A DNA stretch of 64,000 nt from Arthrobacter sp. FW306-07-I (GCF_021800405.1 NZ_CP084550.1:3348001-3412000), one strand, 5' to 3'. Counted from the first letter of the stretch, positions 52,659 through 60,749 are shown. The notes: a model not told the origin generated them from the sequence alone. A program made the numbers and translations.

Positions 52659-53261
52659 ATGAAAAAAATACTCTCAGCACTTGCGCTGGCAGGTTCAATC
52701 GCACTGCTCGGCTCAGCGCCGGCCATGGCCGCCACTTACCCGCCACTTCCGCCGCAGGCCGCGGTATCCGATGGAGTAGTTGGCCCGGGCGAAACTTTCG
52801 TCTTCCGCGGCCAGGGCTTCCTCGCCGGCGAACGACTGATCATCCGCGTAACGCCCGGACAGGCTCCTGCCTCCAACGGCGCCAACATCGCAGGTAGCCG
52901 TGCGGTTGCCGCTCGCATCAACGTTGTGGCGGAAGCACAGACCTTGACGACCACTGCTGACGCGCAGGGCGCATTCGCTTTGCCGATCGCTATCAACGAA
53001 GCCGGCACCTACAGCCTGACGGCTACCGGCGAGACCTCTGGCGTCACCGTTGGCCCCGTCACGGTTACCGTGGCAGCTTCGCTGGCCAACACCGGTGGCA
53101 ACGCTGCCGGCGCTCCTTTGGCCAACACCGGCAGTGGACTAGCCAACACCGGTGCTGATGCCAGCCTGCTTCTGTGTGGTGCGGCTGGCGTTGGTGCTCT
53201 TGGCTTGGGTGCAGCAGGCGTCATCCTGGTTCGACGCAACAAGTCGGAAGCTTCTGCTTAG
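52659..53261 (+). CDS. Cell-surface protein with three LANTG sorting motifs
   Basis: 200 residues. A signal peptide (residues 1-24, cleavage after SAPAMA) leads to one small beta-rich domain (about 30-140: GPGETFVFRGQGFLAGERL and AGTYSLTATGETSGVTVGP). Then come three LANTG motifs at 142-146, 154-158 and 161-165, a membrane helix (168-191) and a basic tail RRNK. LAxTG is the sorting motif of actinobacterial class E sortases, which link proteins to the cell wall between Thr and Gly. ATG 52659 follows CCGGGGGGAC. The gene sits at the end of the polysaccharide locus with a strong terminator behind it. No sortase gene lies in the window. Confidence 0.85.
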   Translation: MKKILSALALAGSIALLGSAPAMAATYPPLPPQAAVSDGVVGPGETFVFRGQGFLAGERLIIRVTPGQAPASNGANIAGSRAVAARINVVAEAQTLTTTADAQGAFALPIAINEAGTYSLTATGETSGVTVGPVTVTVAASLANTGGNAAGAPLANTGSGLANTGADASLLLCGAAGVGALGLGAAGVILVRRNKSEASA

Positions 53262-53280
53262 TACTAGCCGACCAGGCACA

Positions 53281-53320
53281 AAGGTGGGTGCTTCTCCGGA
53301 ATCGGAGAAGCACCCACCTT
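53281..53320 (+). terminator. Strong rho-independent terminator
   Basis: An 18-bp perfect stem (53281-53298 with 53303-53320), a GAAT loop and TTTTG tail (counting the last two stem bases), directly after the LANTG gene. The stem is preceded by A residues, so it might work both ways. Confidence 0.92.
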
Positions 53321-53349
53321 TTGCTTTGTGTGTGGTATCTATTTGAAGT

Positions 53350-53496
53350 ATGGGGAGACACTGGCGCAAAGCACCACGAGAGTACGTCTTTTCCATCCCG
53401 CTCCCCCGGCCCCAGGTGCTGCACTACGTGCTTCTTGCGCTCCTGGCTGCATCAGCCCTCGGGACCGCCGCGTTAGCCCTTCTACGGGCCTCCTGA
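53350..53496 (+). CDS. Small membrane peptide (48 residues)
   Basis: An open frame from ATG 53350 to TGA 53494-53496, beginning MGRHWRKAPREYVFSIPL and containing one hydrophobic helix (VLHYVLLALLAASALGTAAL) with a positive N-terminus. It lies between a terminator and the VanZ-like gene, 7 bp before the latter, so it may be its leader or partner. No good ribosome site is seen. I do not recognise the family. Confidence 0.4.
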   Translation: MGRHWRKAPREYVFSIPLPRPQVLHYVLLALLAASALGTAALALLRAS

Positions 53497-53503
53497 GATC
53501 CCT

Positions 53504-53962
53504 TTGAGACTTCTCCAGAACCATCGCCTGTGGCGCGCAATCCTGATAGCCATGCTCATACCCCTGGCGTTCGTTGCATTTTGGCCGTCGCCGGTCGACA
53601 AGCCTGTTTCAGGAGAACTTTCAGCGACGCTGCAATTTCTTCATCGCCACGGCTTCCCCGGCCGGTTTAACTACCAGTTCGTAGAAGCCACCGCCAACGT
53701 TGTCCTATTCGTACCGGTCGGCTTCGTAGGCAGTTTGGCATTTCCGGAAAAATACTGGTGGCAAATCGGAGCATTCGGACTACTGATTTCCGGCTGTATC
53801 GAACTGGGACAGCTCCTGTTTCTTCATGACCGCTTTGCAAGCCCGTCAGACATCGTGACAAACACGTCAGGGGCTGTCATAGGCGCCCTTCCGGCGGCCT
53901 TGGCATTCCGGACACGGAAGAGGCCCGCTGCCTTCCGGCAACGGGCCTCCAAGAAGCAATAG
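53504..53962 (+). CDS. VanZ-like membrane protein
   Basis: 152 residues with four hydrophobic segments. FVEATANVVLFVPVGFVGSL, SGCIELGQLLFLHDRFASPSDIVTNTSGAVIG and the E-x-x-Q plus D-x-x-x-N-x-x-G arrangement are the signature of the VanZ family. VanZ confers low-level teicoplanin resistance in enterococci, but most members have no known role; some sit in surface-polysaccharide loci. The start is TTG 53504, with no strong ribosome site, following the small membrane ORF. It is convergent with galU, 10 bp apart. Confidence 0.85.
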   Translation: MRLLQNHRLWRAILIAMLIPLAFVAFWPSPVDKPVSGELSATLQFLHRHGFPGRFNYQFVEATANVVLFVPVGFVGSLAFPEKYWWQIGAFGLLISGCIELGQLLFLHDRFASPSDIVTNTSGAVIGALPAALAFRTRKRPAAFRQRASKKQ

Positions 53963-53972
53963 CAGATCGGGA

Positions 53973-54863
53973 CTACCCGACGAAGTTCTTCATCCAGGTT
54001 TTCAGGTCCTCACCGAACTCAACCCGCTCGGATGCAAGCGTGATGACGGCCTTGAGGTAGCTGAGCTTGTCGCCGGTGTCGTAGCGGCGGCCCTTGAAGA
54101 CCACGCCATACACGCCGGAGCCTTCGCCCTCGCCCGCGGCGAGGGTCTGCAGGGCGTCCGTCAGCTGGATCTCGTTACCGCGGCCCGGCTCCGTGTTCTC
54201 CAGGACGCCGAACACGGAGTGGTGCAGCACGTAGCGACCAATGACGGCCAGGTTGGATGGAGCCTCGCCGACGGCCGGTTTCTCCACCAGGCTGTTGACG
54301 CGGACGTAGTCCTCGCCGTCCACAGCAGTGATGTCTGCGCAGCCGTAGGCACTGATCTGCGACGGATCAACCTCGATCAGCGCGATCACCGAACCGCCCG
54401 TCTTCTGCTGCACCTCCATCATGGTATTCAGCAGGGTCTCTGCCTCGTCGATGAGGTCATCGCCCAGCAGGACGGCGAACGGCTCGTCACCCACGTGCTG
54501 CTGGGCACAGAGAACAGCGTGGCCCAGTCCCTTCGCCTCGCCCTGGCGGACATAGTGGATGGGGCCCAGGTGGGAGGCATACTCCACCAGACCCAGCTTG
54601 TCCTTGTCGCCCTTGGCCTCCAGCGCAGCCTCCAGGCCGGGCTCGCGGTCGAAGTGGTCCTCCAGGGCGCGCTTGTTGCGGCCCGTGATCATCAGCAGGT
54701 CCGTGAGGCCTGCATTCACCGCTTCCTCCACCACATACTGGATGGCGGGACGATCAACTACCGGCAACATCTCCTTCGGCATTGCCTTGGTGGCGGGCAG
54801 GAAGCGTGTTCCCAATCCGGCGGCAGGAATGACGGCTTTGGTAATAGCTTTCCGCTTAGTCAT
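53973..54863 (-). CDS. galU: UTP-glucose-1-phosphate uridylyltransferase
   Basis: 296 residues. AVIPAAGLGTRFLPATKAMPKEMLP is the nucleotide-binding and catalytic start of GalU. EEAVNAGLTDLLMITGRNK, GLGHAVLCAQQHVGDEPFAVLLGDDL and the later RYDTGDKLSYLKA complete the fold. It makes UDP-glucose from UTP and glucose 1-phosphate in the cytoplasm, feeding polysaccharide, trehalose and cell-envelope synthesis. It closes the polysaccharide locus on the right and shares direction with the paa genes, 9 bp downstream of the PaaG-like stop. Confidence 0.95.
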   Translation of the reverse strand: MTKRKAITKAVIPAAGLGTRFLPATKAMPKEMLPVVDRPAIQYVVEEAVNAGLTDLLMITGRNKRALEDHFDREPGLEAALEAKGDKDKLGLVEYASHLGPIHYVRQGEAKGLGHAVLCAQQHVGDEPFAVLLGDDLIDEAETLLNTMMEVQQKTGGSVIALIEVDPSQISAYGCADITAVDGEDYVRVNSLVEKPAVGEAPSNLAVIGRYVLHHSVFGVLENTEPGRGNEIQLTDALQTLAAGEGEGSGVYGVVFKGRRYDTGDKLSYLKAVITLASERVEFGEDLKTWMKNFVG

Positions 54864-54872
54864 AGCTGAACC

Positions 54873-55682
54873 TTACAAATCAGCGGCAGACAAAGGCAAT
54901 TGACCGCCCGTGAACTTCGGCTCGCGCTTCTCCTGGAAGGCCCGGAAACCCTCTGCGTAATCGTCGGTTTTGCAGAGTCGCGCCTGCTCCTCGTTCTCCT
55001 CCTGCATGGCCTGCCACAGGCCCAGCCGCTGGTCGCGGATGTGCCCCACGAGCTCCTTCGAGGCAACAAAGGCGCCCGTGGCGCCGGCAGCAACCCGCGA
55101 GACAATCTCCCGCGTGGAGTCCAGCAGCTCGGCGGGCGGCATGGCGCGGCTGAACATCCCCTGCGCCACGGCCTCGGCACCCGAGATCAGGTCAGCGGTG
55201 TAGATCAGGTCCAGTGTCCGGTGCATGCCCAGCCGCTCGGTGAAGTACCAGTGGCCGCCCGAATCCAGCGTGGCCCCCAGCTTGGCGAACGGCGAGCCGA
55301 ACTTGGCGTTCTCCGCCACGTACACCACGTCCGTGGCCAGCAGCAGCCCCAGCCCCACGCCCAGGCACGCGCCCTGCGCCGCGGCAAAGGTGGGGGCGGG
55401 AAAAGAAGCCATCTTCTTCAGCAGCGGCTCCACCAGCCCGCCCAGGTAGGCGGCGGCGTCGTCGCTCTCCGGGGTGACCCCCGATATGTCCCGGCCCGCG
55501 CAGAAGGCGCGGCCCTCTCCCCTCAGCAGCAGTGCCCGCACCTCACCGCGTGAGGCGGCGGCAGCAGCGTCGTCGTACGCCTGTGCTAAATCCCGCAGCG
55601 CCTGCTCATCCAGCGAGTTCAGCTTGTGGGGTGCGTCCAGGACGACTTCTGCAACACCGTTGCTGATGGAAAGGGAAATCAT
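54873..55682 (-). CDS. Enoyl-CoA hydratase/isomerase family protein, PaaG-like
   Basis: 269 residues, crotonase fold. The oxyanion-hole regions are GRAFCAGRDISG and AAQGACLGVGLGLLL. FGSPFAKLGATLDSGGHWY has Asp where PaaG-type isomerases carry their catalytic Asp and hydratases carry Glu. PaaG rearranges the ring-epoxide of phenylacetyl-CoA to an oxepin-CoA and acts later in beta-oxidation steps. The gene follows paaE by 24 bp in the same direction, supporting this role. A general enoyl-CoA isomerase remains possible. Confidence 0.82.
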   Translation of the reverse strand: MISLSISNGVAEVVLDAPHKLNSLDEQALRDLAQAYDDAAAAASRGEVRALLLRGEGRAFCAGRDISGVTPESDDAAAYLGGLVEPLLKKMASFPAPTFAAAQGACLGVGLGLLLATDVVYVAENAKFGSPFAKLGATLDSGGHWYFTERLGMHRTLDLIYTADLISGAEAVAQGMFSRAMPPAELLDSTREIVSRVAAGATGAFVASKELVGHIRDQRLGLWQAMQEENEEQARLCKTDDYAEGFRAFQEKREPKFTGGQLPLSAADL

Positions 55683-55706
55683 GGGGCTCCTTTAGTGAGT
55701 AACAAC

Positions 55707-56933
55707 TTAGACGTCGAAGTCGACCGTGACTTCCTTGCTGGTGGGGTGGCTCTGGCAGGTCAGGACGTAGCCCTTGTCCAGCTCATCCTGCTCCAGCGCA
55801 TAGTTCTCGTCCATGGCCACGCTGCCGGTGACCACCTTGGCCCGGCACGTGCCGCACACTCCCCCGGCGCACGCGAACGGCACGTCCGGGCGCACCCGCA
55901 GCGCCGCGTTCAGGATCGACTCGCGGGCGTGCGTGGGGCTGGCCACCTCGCCCTGCAGGCCGTCCAGCTTGAACGTGATCTTGTACGTCTCCTTGGACTC
56001 GTCCACGATCACGGGACGGCCGGCCTGCCCCTCCGGACGGTCCGGCTTGCCGGAGGTGAACAGCTCGAACCGGACGTGCTCCGGCTTCACCCCGCGCTCG
56101 GCCAGGGTGTCCCGGCACAGCTGCACCAGCTCGAACGGCCCGCACAGGAACCACTCGTCCACATCGTCCGCGTGCAGGGCGGTGCCCAGCAGCTGCTGCA
56201 GCTTCTCCGCGTCGATCCGTCCGGAGAGCAGCGGCGCGATCCGCTGCTCACGGCTCAACACGTGGTGGATGGCCAGCCGCTGCGGGTACTTGTCCTTCAG
56301 GTCCGCCAGTTCCTCCAGGAACATCACGTCCATGGCAGCCTTGTTGGCGTAGATCAGGTCGAACCGGGTGTCCGGGTTGGCGGCCAGCAGCGTCCGGGCG
56401 ATAGCGATCACCGGGGTGATCCCGGACCCCGCCGCGATGGCCACAAAGTTCCCCGGCTCCCCCGCCAGTTCCTCTGGGTGGTTCATCGAATTCATGACGT
56501 TCTGCTCCACGGCCTGCCCGTCCCGGCCGTGCTTGGACACGAACGCGCCCATGGGGCTCATCACGTCCAGGGTGTCCCCCGCCTTCAGCTCAGCATTGGC
56601 CCACGTGGAGAACAGGCCGCCCAGGTCCTTCTTGATGGCCACGCGGATCTCGCTGGTGCCGTCCGCGAAGCTGCGCGGCTCTGCGCAGATGGAGTAGCTG
56701 CGGCGGATTTCCTTCGGCTCGCCGGTCTCATCCGGCAGCGTGGTGCGCAGGGCCACGTACTGGCCGGGCAGGTAGTCGAACTTGCCGGCGAGCTCTGCCG
56801 GCACATGGAAGGCGACCTCGATGGCGTCATCAGTGAGCCGGCGCACCTCCTTCACGGCCAGGGTGTGGAAGGACGGACGACGGCGGCCGGTCACCTCAGC
56901 CTCTTCGGCGGCGGTCTGGCGGACAACAGGCAT
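55707..56933 (-). CDS. paaE: Phenylacetyl-CoA epoxidase reductase subunit
   Basis: 408 residues. An FNR-type module binds FAD (EIRRSYSICAEP) and NADPH (VAIAAGSGITPVIAIARTLL, EWFLCGPFELV). The C-terminal plant-type ferredoxin has CAGGVCGTCRAKVVTG plus a fourth Cys in VLTCQSHP for a 2Fe-2S cluster. It passes electrons from NADPH to the PaaA diiron site. ATG 56933 is chosen, since the open frame upstream is only the shadow of paaD. It lies 11 bp after paaD. An Arg/Glu-rich region near EGQAGRPVIVDESKE links the two modules. Confidence 0.94.
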   Translation of the reverse strand: MPVVRQTAAEEAEVTGRRRPSFHTLAVKEVRRLTDDAIEVAFHVPAELAGKFDYLPGQYVALRTTLPDETGEPKEIRRSYSICAEPRSFADGTSEIRVAIKKDLGGLFSTWANAELKAGDTLDVMSPMGAFVSKHGRDGQAVEQNVMNSMNHPEELAGEPGNFVAIAAGSGITPVIAIARTLLAANPDTRFDLIYANKAAMDVMFLEELADLKDKYPQRLAIHHVLSREQRIAPLLSGRIDAEKLQQLLGTALHADDVDEWFLCGPFELVQLCRDTLAERGVKPEHVRFELFTSGKPDRPEGQAGRPVIVDESKETYKITFKLDGLQGEVASPTHARESILNAALRVRPDVPFACAGGVCGTCRAKVVTGSVAMDENYALEQDELDKGYVLTCQSHPTSKEVTVDFDV

Positions 56934-56944
56934 GGGGGGCTTCC

Positions 56945-57499
56945 TTACAGGACTTTGAAGTAGTCGAACGGTTCCTTGCAGTCCTGGCACACATACAGCG
57001 CCTTGCAGGACGTGGAACCGAAGCGGGTGAGTTCCTTGGTGTTGAGGCTGTTGCACTGCGGGCACTTCACGGCCAGGCTCAGCCGGATGGGGCCGGAGTG
57101 GCCGCCTGCCCGGGAGTTGCCGCTGGGCGGGGCGATGCCGTACTCCTGCAGCTTCTGCTTGCCGGCCTCGGTCATCCAATCAGTGGTCCACGCCGGGGAG
57201 AGGACCAGGTCCACGTGCACGTCCTGGTAGCCCTCCTTGGCGAAGGCGGTGTAGAGGTCGTCGCGGATGGCGTCCATCGCCGGGCAGCCCGAGTACGTGG
57301 GGGTGATGGTGACTTTCACAGTCCCGGTCTCCGTCACCTGCACGTCCCGCAGGATCCCCAGGTCCGCGATGGTGAGCACCGGGATCTCCGGGTCCACCAC
57401 GGTGGCCGCGATGTCCCAGGCGCGCTTCTCCCCCGACGGTGCTGCCGGCGTCGCACGCTTTGCCTCGAAGTCGCTGACGTAGATGTCCACGACCGTCAC
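56945..57499 (-). CDS. paaD: Phenylacetyl-CoA epoxidase assembly/maturation subunit PaaD
   Basis: 184 residues. The N-terminal MIP18/DUF59 domain shows AATVVDPEIPVLTIADLGIL and TPTYSGCPAMDAIRDDLY with the conserved Cys. The C-terminal part is a zinc-ribbon with KCPQCNS and YVCQDCKEPFDYFK. PaaD is needed for phenylacetyl-CoA epoxidase activity, probably for iron-sulfur cluster assembly of PaaE. The start overlaps the paaC stop (ATGA at 57496-57499). Confidence 0.93.
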   Translation of the reverse strand: MTVVDIYVSDFEAKRATPAAPSGEKRAWDIAATVVDPEIPVLTIADLGILRDVQVTETGTVKVTITPTYSGCPAMDAIRDDLYTAFAKEGYQDVHVDLVLSPAWTTDWMTEAGKQKLQEYGIAPPSGNSRAGGHSGPIRLSLAVKCPQCNSLNTKELTRFGSTSCKALYVCQDCKEPFDYFKVL

Positions 57500-58410
57500 C
57501 AGCTTGCCCCGGGATGCTCGCGGGCCAGCACCTGCATCTCCGCGAGGATGTAGCCCAGGTACTCCGAGTGCCGGCCCTGCCGGCCGCCGCCCGGGGCCGG
57601 GGGCACGTCCGGAACCTCCAGCTCGGCTTCCTTGAGGACGTCCGCGACCAGGCGATCAAAGTCCTCCCTCAGGCTGGAAGGCGCGACGGCGGCACCGGCC
57701 TCGGCGAGCTTTTCGGTCAGTTCGTCGTCCTGGAACAGTTCGGTGACGTACGGCCACATGAGGCGCAGGCCGTGGATCATCCTGGTGCGCGATTCCTCGG
57801 TGCCGCCGGCCAGGCGCAGGATCCACTGGGCGCTGTGGTCGCGGTGGTAGTCCACTTCCTTCACTGCCTTGGCGGCGATGGCAGCCAGGGTGGCGTCCGT
57901 GGATTCGGTGAGGCGGCGGTAGAGCTCGTACTGGTAGTAGCTCACCACGAACTGGCGGGCGATGGTGGCCGCGAAGTCGCCGTTGGGCTGCTCGAACAGC
58001 TGGACGCTGCGGAACTCGTGTTCGCGGCGGAAGTAGGCCAGGTCATCCTCGGTCTTGGCCGTGCCGTCCTCGTTGGGCATCCCGGCGCCGGCGTAGGTGA
58101 GGAAGCTGCGGGCGTGGCCCAGCTGGTCCAGGGCGATGTTGCCCAGGGCGATGTCCTCCTCCAGCTCCGGGGCGCGGGAGATCCAGTGGCCCAGGCGCTG
58201 CGCGAGGATGAGGGCGTCGTCGCCCAGCCTCAGTGCATACTCCGCGATGTCCTCGCTGGGCTTGGCCAGGCCGGTCTTGACCTCCAGGGCAATGTCCTCC
58301 GGGCGGAGGGCGTTGCCGGGGGTGATGCGGGTTGCGGAATCCGTGCCAGGGGCCACGCCGGCGAGGGACCCGCTGCGAGCTTGCGAGCTGTGGGAGCCGG
58401 TGGGGATCAC
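57496..58410 (-). CDS. paaC: Phenylacetyl-CoA epoxidase structural subunit PaaC
   Basis: 304 residues of the ferritin-like helical fold: EDIAEYALRLGDDALILAQRL, ALGNIALDQLGHARSFLTYAG, FRREHEFRSVQLFEQPNGDF and KAVKEVDYHRDHSAQWILRL. PaaC pairs with PaaA and lacks a working diiron site itself. The start is GTG 58410 inside the paaB stop; the much longer open frame upstream is spurious. The first 35 residues (Ser/Gly/Ala-rich) are longer than in the E. coli protein. Confidence 0.93.
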   Translation of the reverse strand: MIPTGSHSSQARSGSLAGVAPGTDSATRITPGNALRPEDIALEVKTGLAKPSEDIAEYALRLGDDALILAQRLGHWISRAPELEEDIALGNIALDQLGHARSFLTYAGAGMPNEDGTAKTEDDLAYFRREHEFRSVQLFEQPNGDFAATIARQFVVSYYQYELYRRLTESTDATLAAIAAKAVKEVDYHRDHSAQWILRLAGGTEESRTRMIHGLRLMWPYVTELFQDDELTEKLAEAGAAVAPSSLREDFDRLVADVLKEAELEVPDVPPAPGGGRQGRHSEYLGYILAEMQVLAREHPGASW

Positions 58411-58808
58411 AGGTGCTTCACTCCCTCGCTCTTGGTGTAGTACGTGGCGTGCCGGTAGTCCTTGCCCTGCGGGCTTTCGAAGAAGGAGCCCTTGGAGTCG
58501 GGGTCGCTGGCGGCGATGGCGTCGGCCGGGACCACCCAGATGGAGACGCCCTCGTTGCGGCGGGTGTAGAGGTCGCGGGCATTGCGGAGGGCCATGGCGG
58601 CGTCCGGTGCGTGCAGGGAGCCGGCGTGGACGTGGCTCAGGCCGCGGCTGGACCGGACGAAGACCTCCCAGAGGCCCCAGGTGGAGCGGTCGTGGTGGTT
58701 GACGTCCGTTGCAGGGGCTGCCTCTACCTTGGGGCTGGCCTTGGGGGCTTCGCGGTTGATCTCGGTGGCCGAGCTGGCCGGGGTTTCGGGGTTGCCGTGT
58801 GGGCTCAT
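58407..58808 (-). CDS. paaB: Phenylacetyl-CoA epoxidase subunit PaaB
   Basis: 133 residues. The core from about residue 42 ([64 protein letters not shown]) is a standard PaaB of about 90 residues, the small bridging subunit of the PaaABC complex. The first 40 residues are an extra Pro/Ala/Ser-rich, probably disordered tail with no match to short PaaB proteins. ATG 58808 overlaps the paaA stop (ATGA). Confidence 0.93.
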   Translation of the reverse strand: MSPHGNPETPASSATEINREAPKASPKVEAAPATDVNHHDRSTWGLWEVFVRSSRGLSHVHAGSLHAPDAAMALRNARDLYTRRNEGVSIWVVPADAIAASDPDSKGSFFESPQGKDYRHATYYTKSEGVKHL

Positions 58809-59824
58809 GCTGCGTTTTCCTTCTGCATCTTTGCTGACTGTTTTGCTCGCTGCTTGTCCGCATACGCGGCGGCTGCCTCCCTAACCCAGGCGCCGTCGTC
58901 GTGCGCAGCCCTCCGCCGCTCAAGGCGCTGGGCGTTGCAGGGACCGCGGCCGGCCAGGACTTCCTGGAACTCGTGCCAGTCCAGGGGGCCGTGCTCCCAC
59001 TTTTTGGTGTCCTCGTTGAAGCGGACCTGGTCATCCGGGAGGGTGAGGCCCAGGACCCGGACCTGCTCCACCATCATGCCGACGAACCGGCTGCGGAGCT
59101 CGTCATTGCTGAACCGCTTGATGTTCCAGGCCATGGACTGCTTGGAGTTGGGCGAATCGTCGTCCGGCGGGCCGAACATCATCAGGGCCGGGGCGTACCA
59201 GCGGTTCACGGCGTCCTGGGCCATCTGCTTCTGGGCAGGCGTGCCGTTGGAGAGCTCCAGGAGGATCTCGAAGCCCTGGCGCTGGTGGAACGACTCCTCC
59301 TTGCAGATGCGGACCATGGCCCGGCCGTAGGGGCCGTACGAGGCCCGGCACAGCGGGACCTGGTTGCAGATGGCTGCGCCGTCCACCAGCCAGCCGATGG
59401 CACCCATGTCCGCCCAGGTGAGCGCGGGGTAGTTGAAGATGCTGGAGTAGCGGGCCTTGCCGGCGATGAGGTCGTCCATCATCTTGTCCCGGGACTGGCC
59501 CAGCGTTTCGGCGGCCGAGTAGAGGTAGAGCCCGTGGCCGGCCTCATCCTGGACCTTGGCCATGAGGATGGCTTTGCGCTTCAGGCTGGGGGCGCGGGAG
59601 ATCCAGTTGGCCTCCGGCTGCATGCCGATGATCTCCGAGTGCGCGTGCTGGCTCACTTGGCGCAGGAGGGTCTTGCGGTAGGCGGCGGGCATCCAGTCGC
59701 GGGGCTCGATGCGCGAGTCCTCGGCGATGATCCGGTCGAAGTGGGCCTGGCCTGCCGCATCTGCTGTTTCGCTGGTTCCAGCCGTTAGCTCGACCGGCAC
59801 TGACTGCAAGTTCTGCGCTGCCAT
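58805..59824 (-). CDS. paaA: Phenylacetyl-CoA epoxidase catalytic subunit PaaA
   Basis: 339 residues, ferritin-like fold with the diiron ligands visible in [20 protein letters not shown] and [15 protein letters not shown] (E-x-x-H pairs). It catalyses epoxidation of the ring of phenylacetyl-CoA, the first oxygen-dependent step of the hybrid aerobic phenylacetate pathway. It is the first gene of the leftward paaABCDE-paaG-like operon. ATG 59824 has TAGGAGCAAC upstream. A PaaR-like operator lies 45 bp before the start. Confidence 0.95.
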   Translation of the reverse strand: MAAQNLQSVPVELTAGTSETADAAGQAHFDRIIAEDSRIEPRDWMPAAYRKTLLRQVSQHAHSEIIGMQPEANWISRAPSLKRKAILMAKVQDEAGHGLYLYSAAETLGQSRDKMMDDLIAGKARYSSIFNYPALTWADMGAIGWLVDGAAICNQVPLCRASYGPYGRAMVRICKEESFHQRQGFEILLELSNGTPAQKQMAQDAVNRWYAPALMMFGPPDDDSPNSKQSMAWNIKRFSNDELRSRFVGMMVEQVRVLGLTLPDDQVRFNEDTKKWEHGPLDWHEFQEVLAGRGPCNAQRLERRRAAHDDGAWVREAAAAYADKQRAKQSAKMQKENAA

Positions 59825-59868
59825 GGTTGCTCCTATGCAAAGACCTTCTGGGACGTGCGGAATTATTT

Positions 59869-59882
59869 ACCGACCGTTCGTT
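59869..59882. promoter_or_regulatory. PaaR-like operator upstream of paaA
   Basis: ACCGACCGTTCGTT (59869-59882) follows the ACCGnnCGnnCGGT pattern that I recall for TetR-type PaaR repressors of actinobacterial paa operons, with one mismatch. Its position 45 bp upstream of paaA fits a repressor site. No paaR gene is in the window. Confidence 0.55.
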
Positions 59883-59932
59883 CAGGATATGTTGGCGTGC
59901 CGGAACTCGTCAAGCGTGCCGCCCCTCTTCCG

Positions 59933-60008
59933 ACGCCCGCTCACCTTTGGCAACCTTTCTCCCCACGCCCGCTCACGTCTCGCAACCTTTCCTCCCACGC
60001 CCGCTCAC
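59933..60008 (+). repeat. Tandem repeat with exact 32-bp period
   Basis: ACGCCCGCTCAC starts at 59933, 59965 and 59997. The two full units also share CAACCTTT at the same place, and the third is partial. It lies in a 432-bp gap without a gene (59825-60256). It is not a CRISPR, since the whole unit repeats with no unique spacer. Confidence 0.85.
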
Positions 60009-60080
60009 TCCCGGCGCGGCTCGGCTGAATGCGGGCTCACTGCCGCGGACCGCGGGGAACAGTACTGCGAGCGCTCGCAG

Positions 60081-60094
60081 GGGACTTTCAGCCC
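60081..60094. promoter_or_regulatory. DevR-box-like site 1
   Basis: GGGACTTTCAGCCC matches the core of the mycobacterial DosR/DevR box (GGGACTTTAGTCCC) at 11 of 14 positions. It lies 163 bp upstream of the small hypothetical gene at 60257. Confidence 0.45.
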
Positions 60095-60256
60095 TATAGC
60101 CGGGCCCGCAAAGCTTGTCATTCTTGTAGAGGTACCGTCCGGGTCCCCAGTTTTCGGGGCCGGATCGGCGGACTTGAGGGGGATCCGGGAGAGCTTCCAG
60201 CCTGCAGGACGGGATGCAGAGCTTGGGCGGGCAATGTTTGGGTGAGGAGTTGACGC

Positions 60257-60574
60257 GTGGTAACCGTGGAGGAGTACAGGGCAGTGCACGGCAGTGGGCC
60301 AGCCAGCCGGAAAGACCTGGCAGCCGAGCTTGGCGATGGGGGATGCAACGTCATCAGGAACAGCGGCGGAGTGATCGGCCGGTGGGGCTCCTGGGAGGTA
60401 GCCAGCAGGGCCCTGAACGAACTGCAAAAGCTTGGGTTCGGGTTCGAGTACTGGTTGGAGGAGTCCCATCAGTGGGCGCGCGAAACTGGGTTGAGGACCA
60501 GTTGCTCGGTCTGCGGTATGTCACGGGGGATCCCTGCGTTGGCCGGCCGGATTATGGGCATCGAATGGTCATGA
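60257..60574 (+). CDS. Hypothetical protein, possible DevR-regulon member
   Basis: 105 residues starting at GTG 60257, eight bases after GAGGAG. The sequence is soluble and protein-like: SRKDLAAELGDGGCNVIRNS may be a helix-turn-helix-like or simply helical segment, and TSCSVCGMSR contains a CxxC pair. I do not recognise the family. The gene lies between two DevR-box-like sites and upstream of the DevR-like regulator, in the same direction, so it may belong to that regulon. Confidence 0.5.
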   Translation: MVTVEEYRAVHGSGPASRKDLAAELGDGGCNVIRNSGGVIGRWGSWEVASRALNELQKLGFGFEYWLEESHQWARETGLRTSCSVCGMSRGIPALAGRIMGIEWS

Positions 60575-60627
60575 TTTATCGGCTGGTCTTTCTCCTGTAG
60601 GCCTGCAGTTTGCCGTTCCTTGCGGAG

Positions 60628-60641
60628 CGGACTTTCGGCCC
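60628..60641. promoter_or_regulatory. DevR-box-like site 2, upstream of the regulator
   Basis: CGGACTTTCGGCCC matches the DosR/DevR box core at 11 of 14 positions and shares GGACTTTCxGCCCT with site 1. It ends 108 bp before the start of the DevR-like regulator, which suggests autoregulation. Confidence 0.5.
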
Positions 60642-60749
60642 TGCCCGTGTACGGGGTGTTGCGGGATGATGTGGTGAGGATTCTTCCGAACGGGGCGGCC
60701 ATTTGAAATGGGGTGGCCGGGGAGGGCATGAGCCGATAAGAGCATCGTC

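Noticed and set aside
53922..53947. Hairpin at the 3' end of the VanZ-like gene as a terminator
   Set aside because: GGCCCG/CGGGCC arms exist but the stem has a mismatch and no T-tract on either strand, and it lies inside coding sequence.
55626..56963. Plus-strand open frame (445 codons) opposite paaE
   Set aside because: It is antisense to an unmistakable PaaE with FAD, NADPH and 2Fe-2S motifs.
58411..59034. Upstream extension of the paaC frame through paaB and into paaA
   Set aside because: The frame is open but reads paaB and paaA out of frame; GTG 58410 overlapping the paaB stop fits the ATGA/GTGA coupling of the operon.
59933..60008. Possible CRISPR array from regularly spaced 12-mers
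   Set aside because: The spacing is regular, but the intervening sequence is also repeated, only two full units exist and no cas gene is near.
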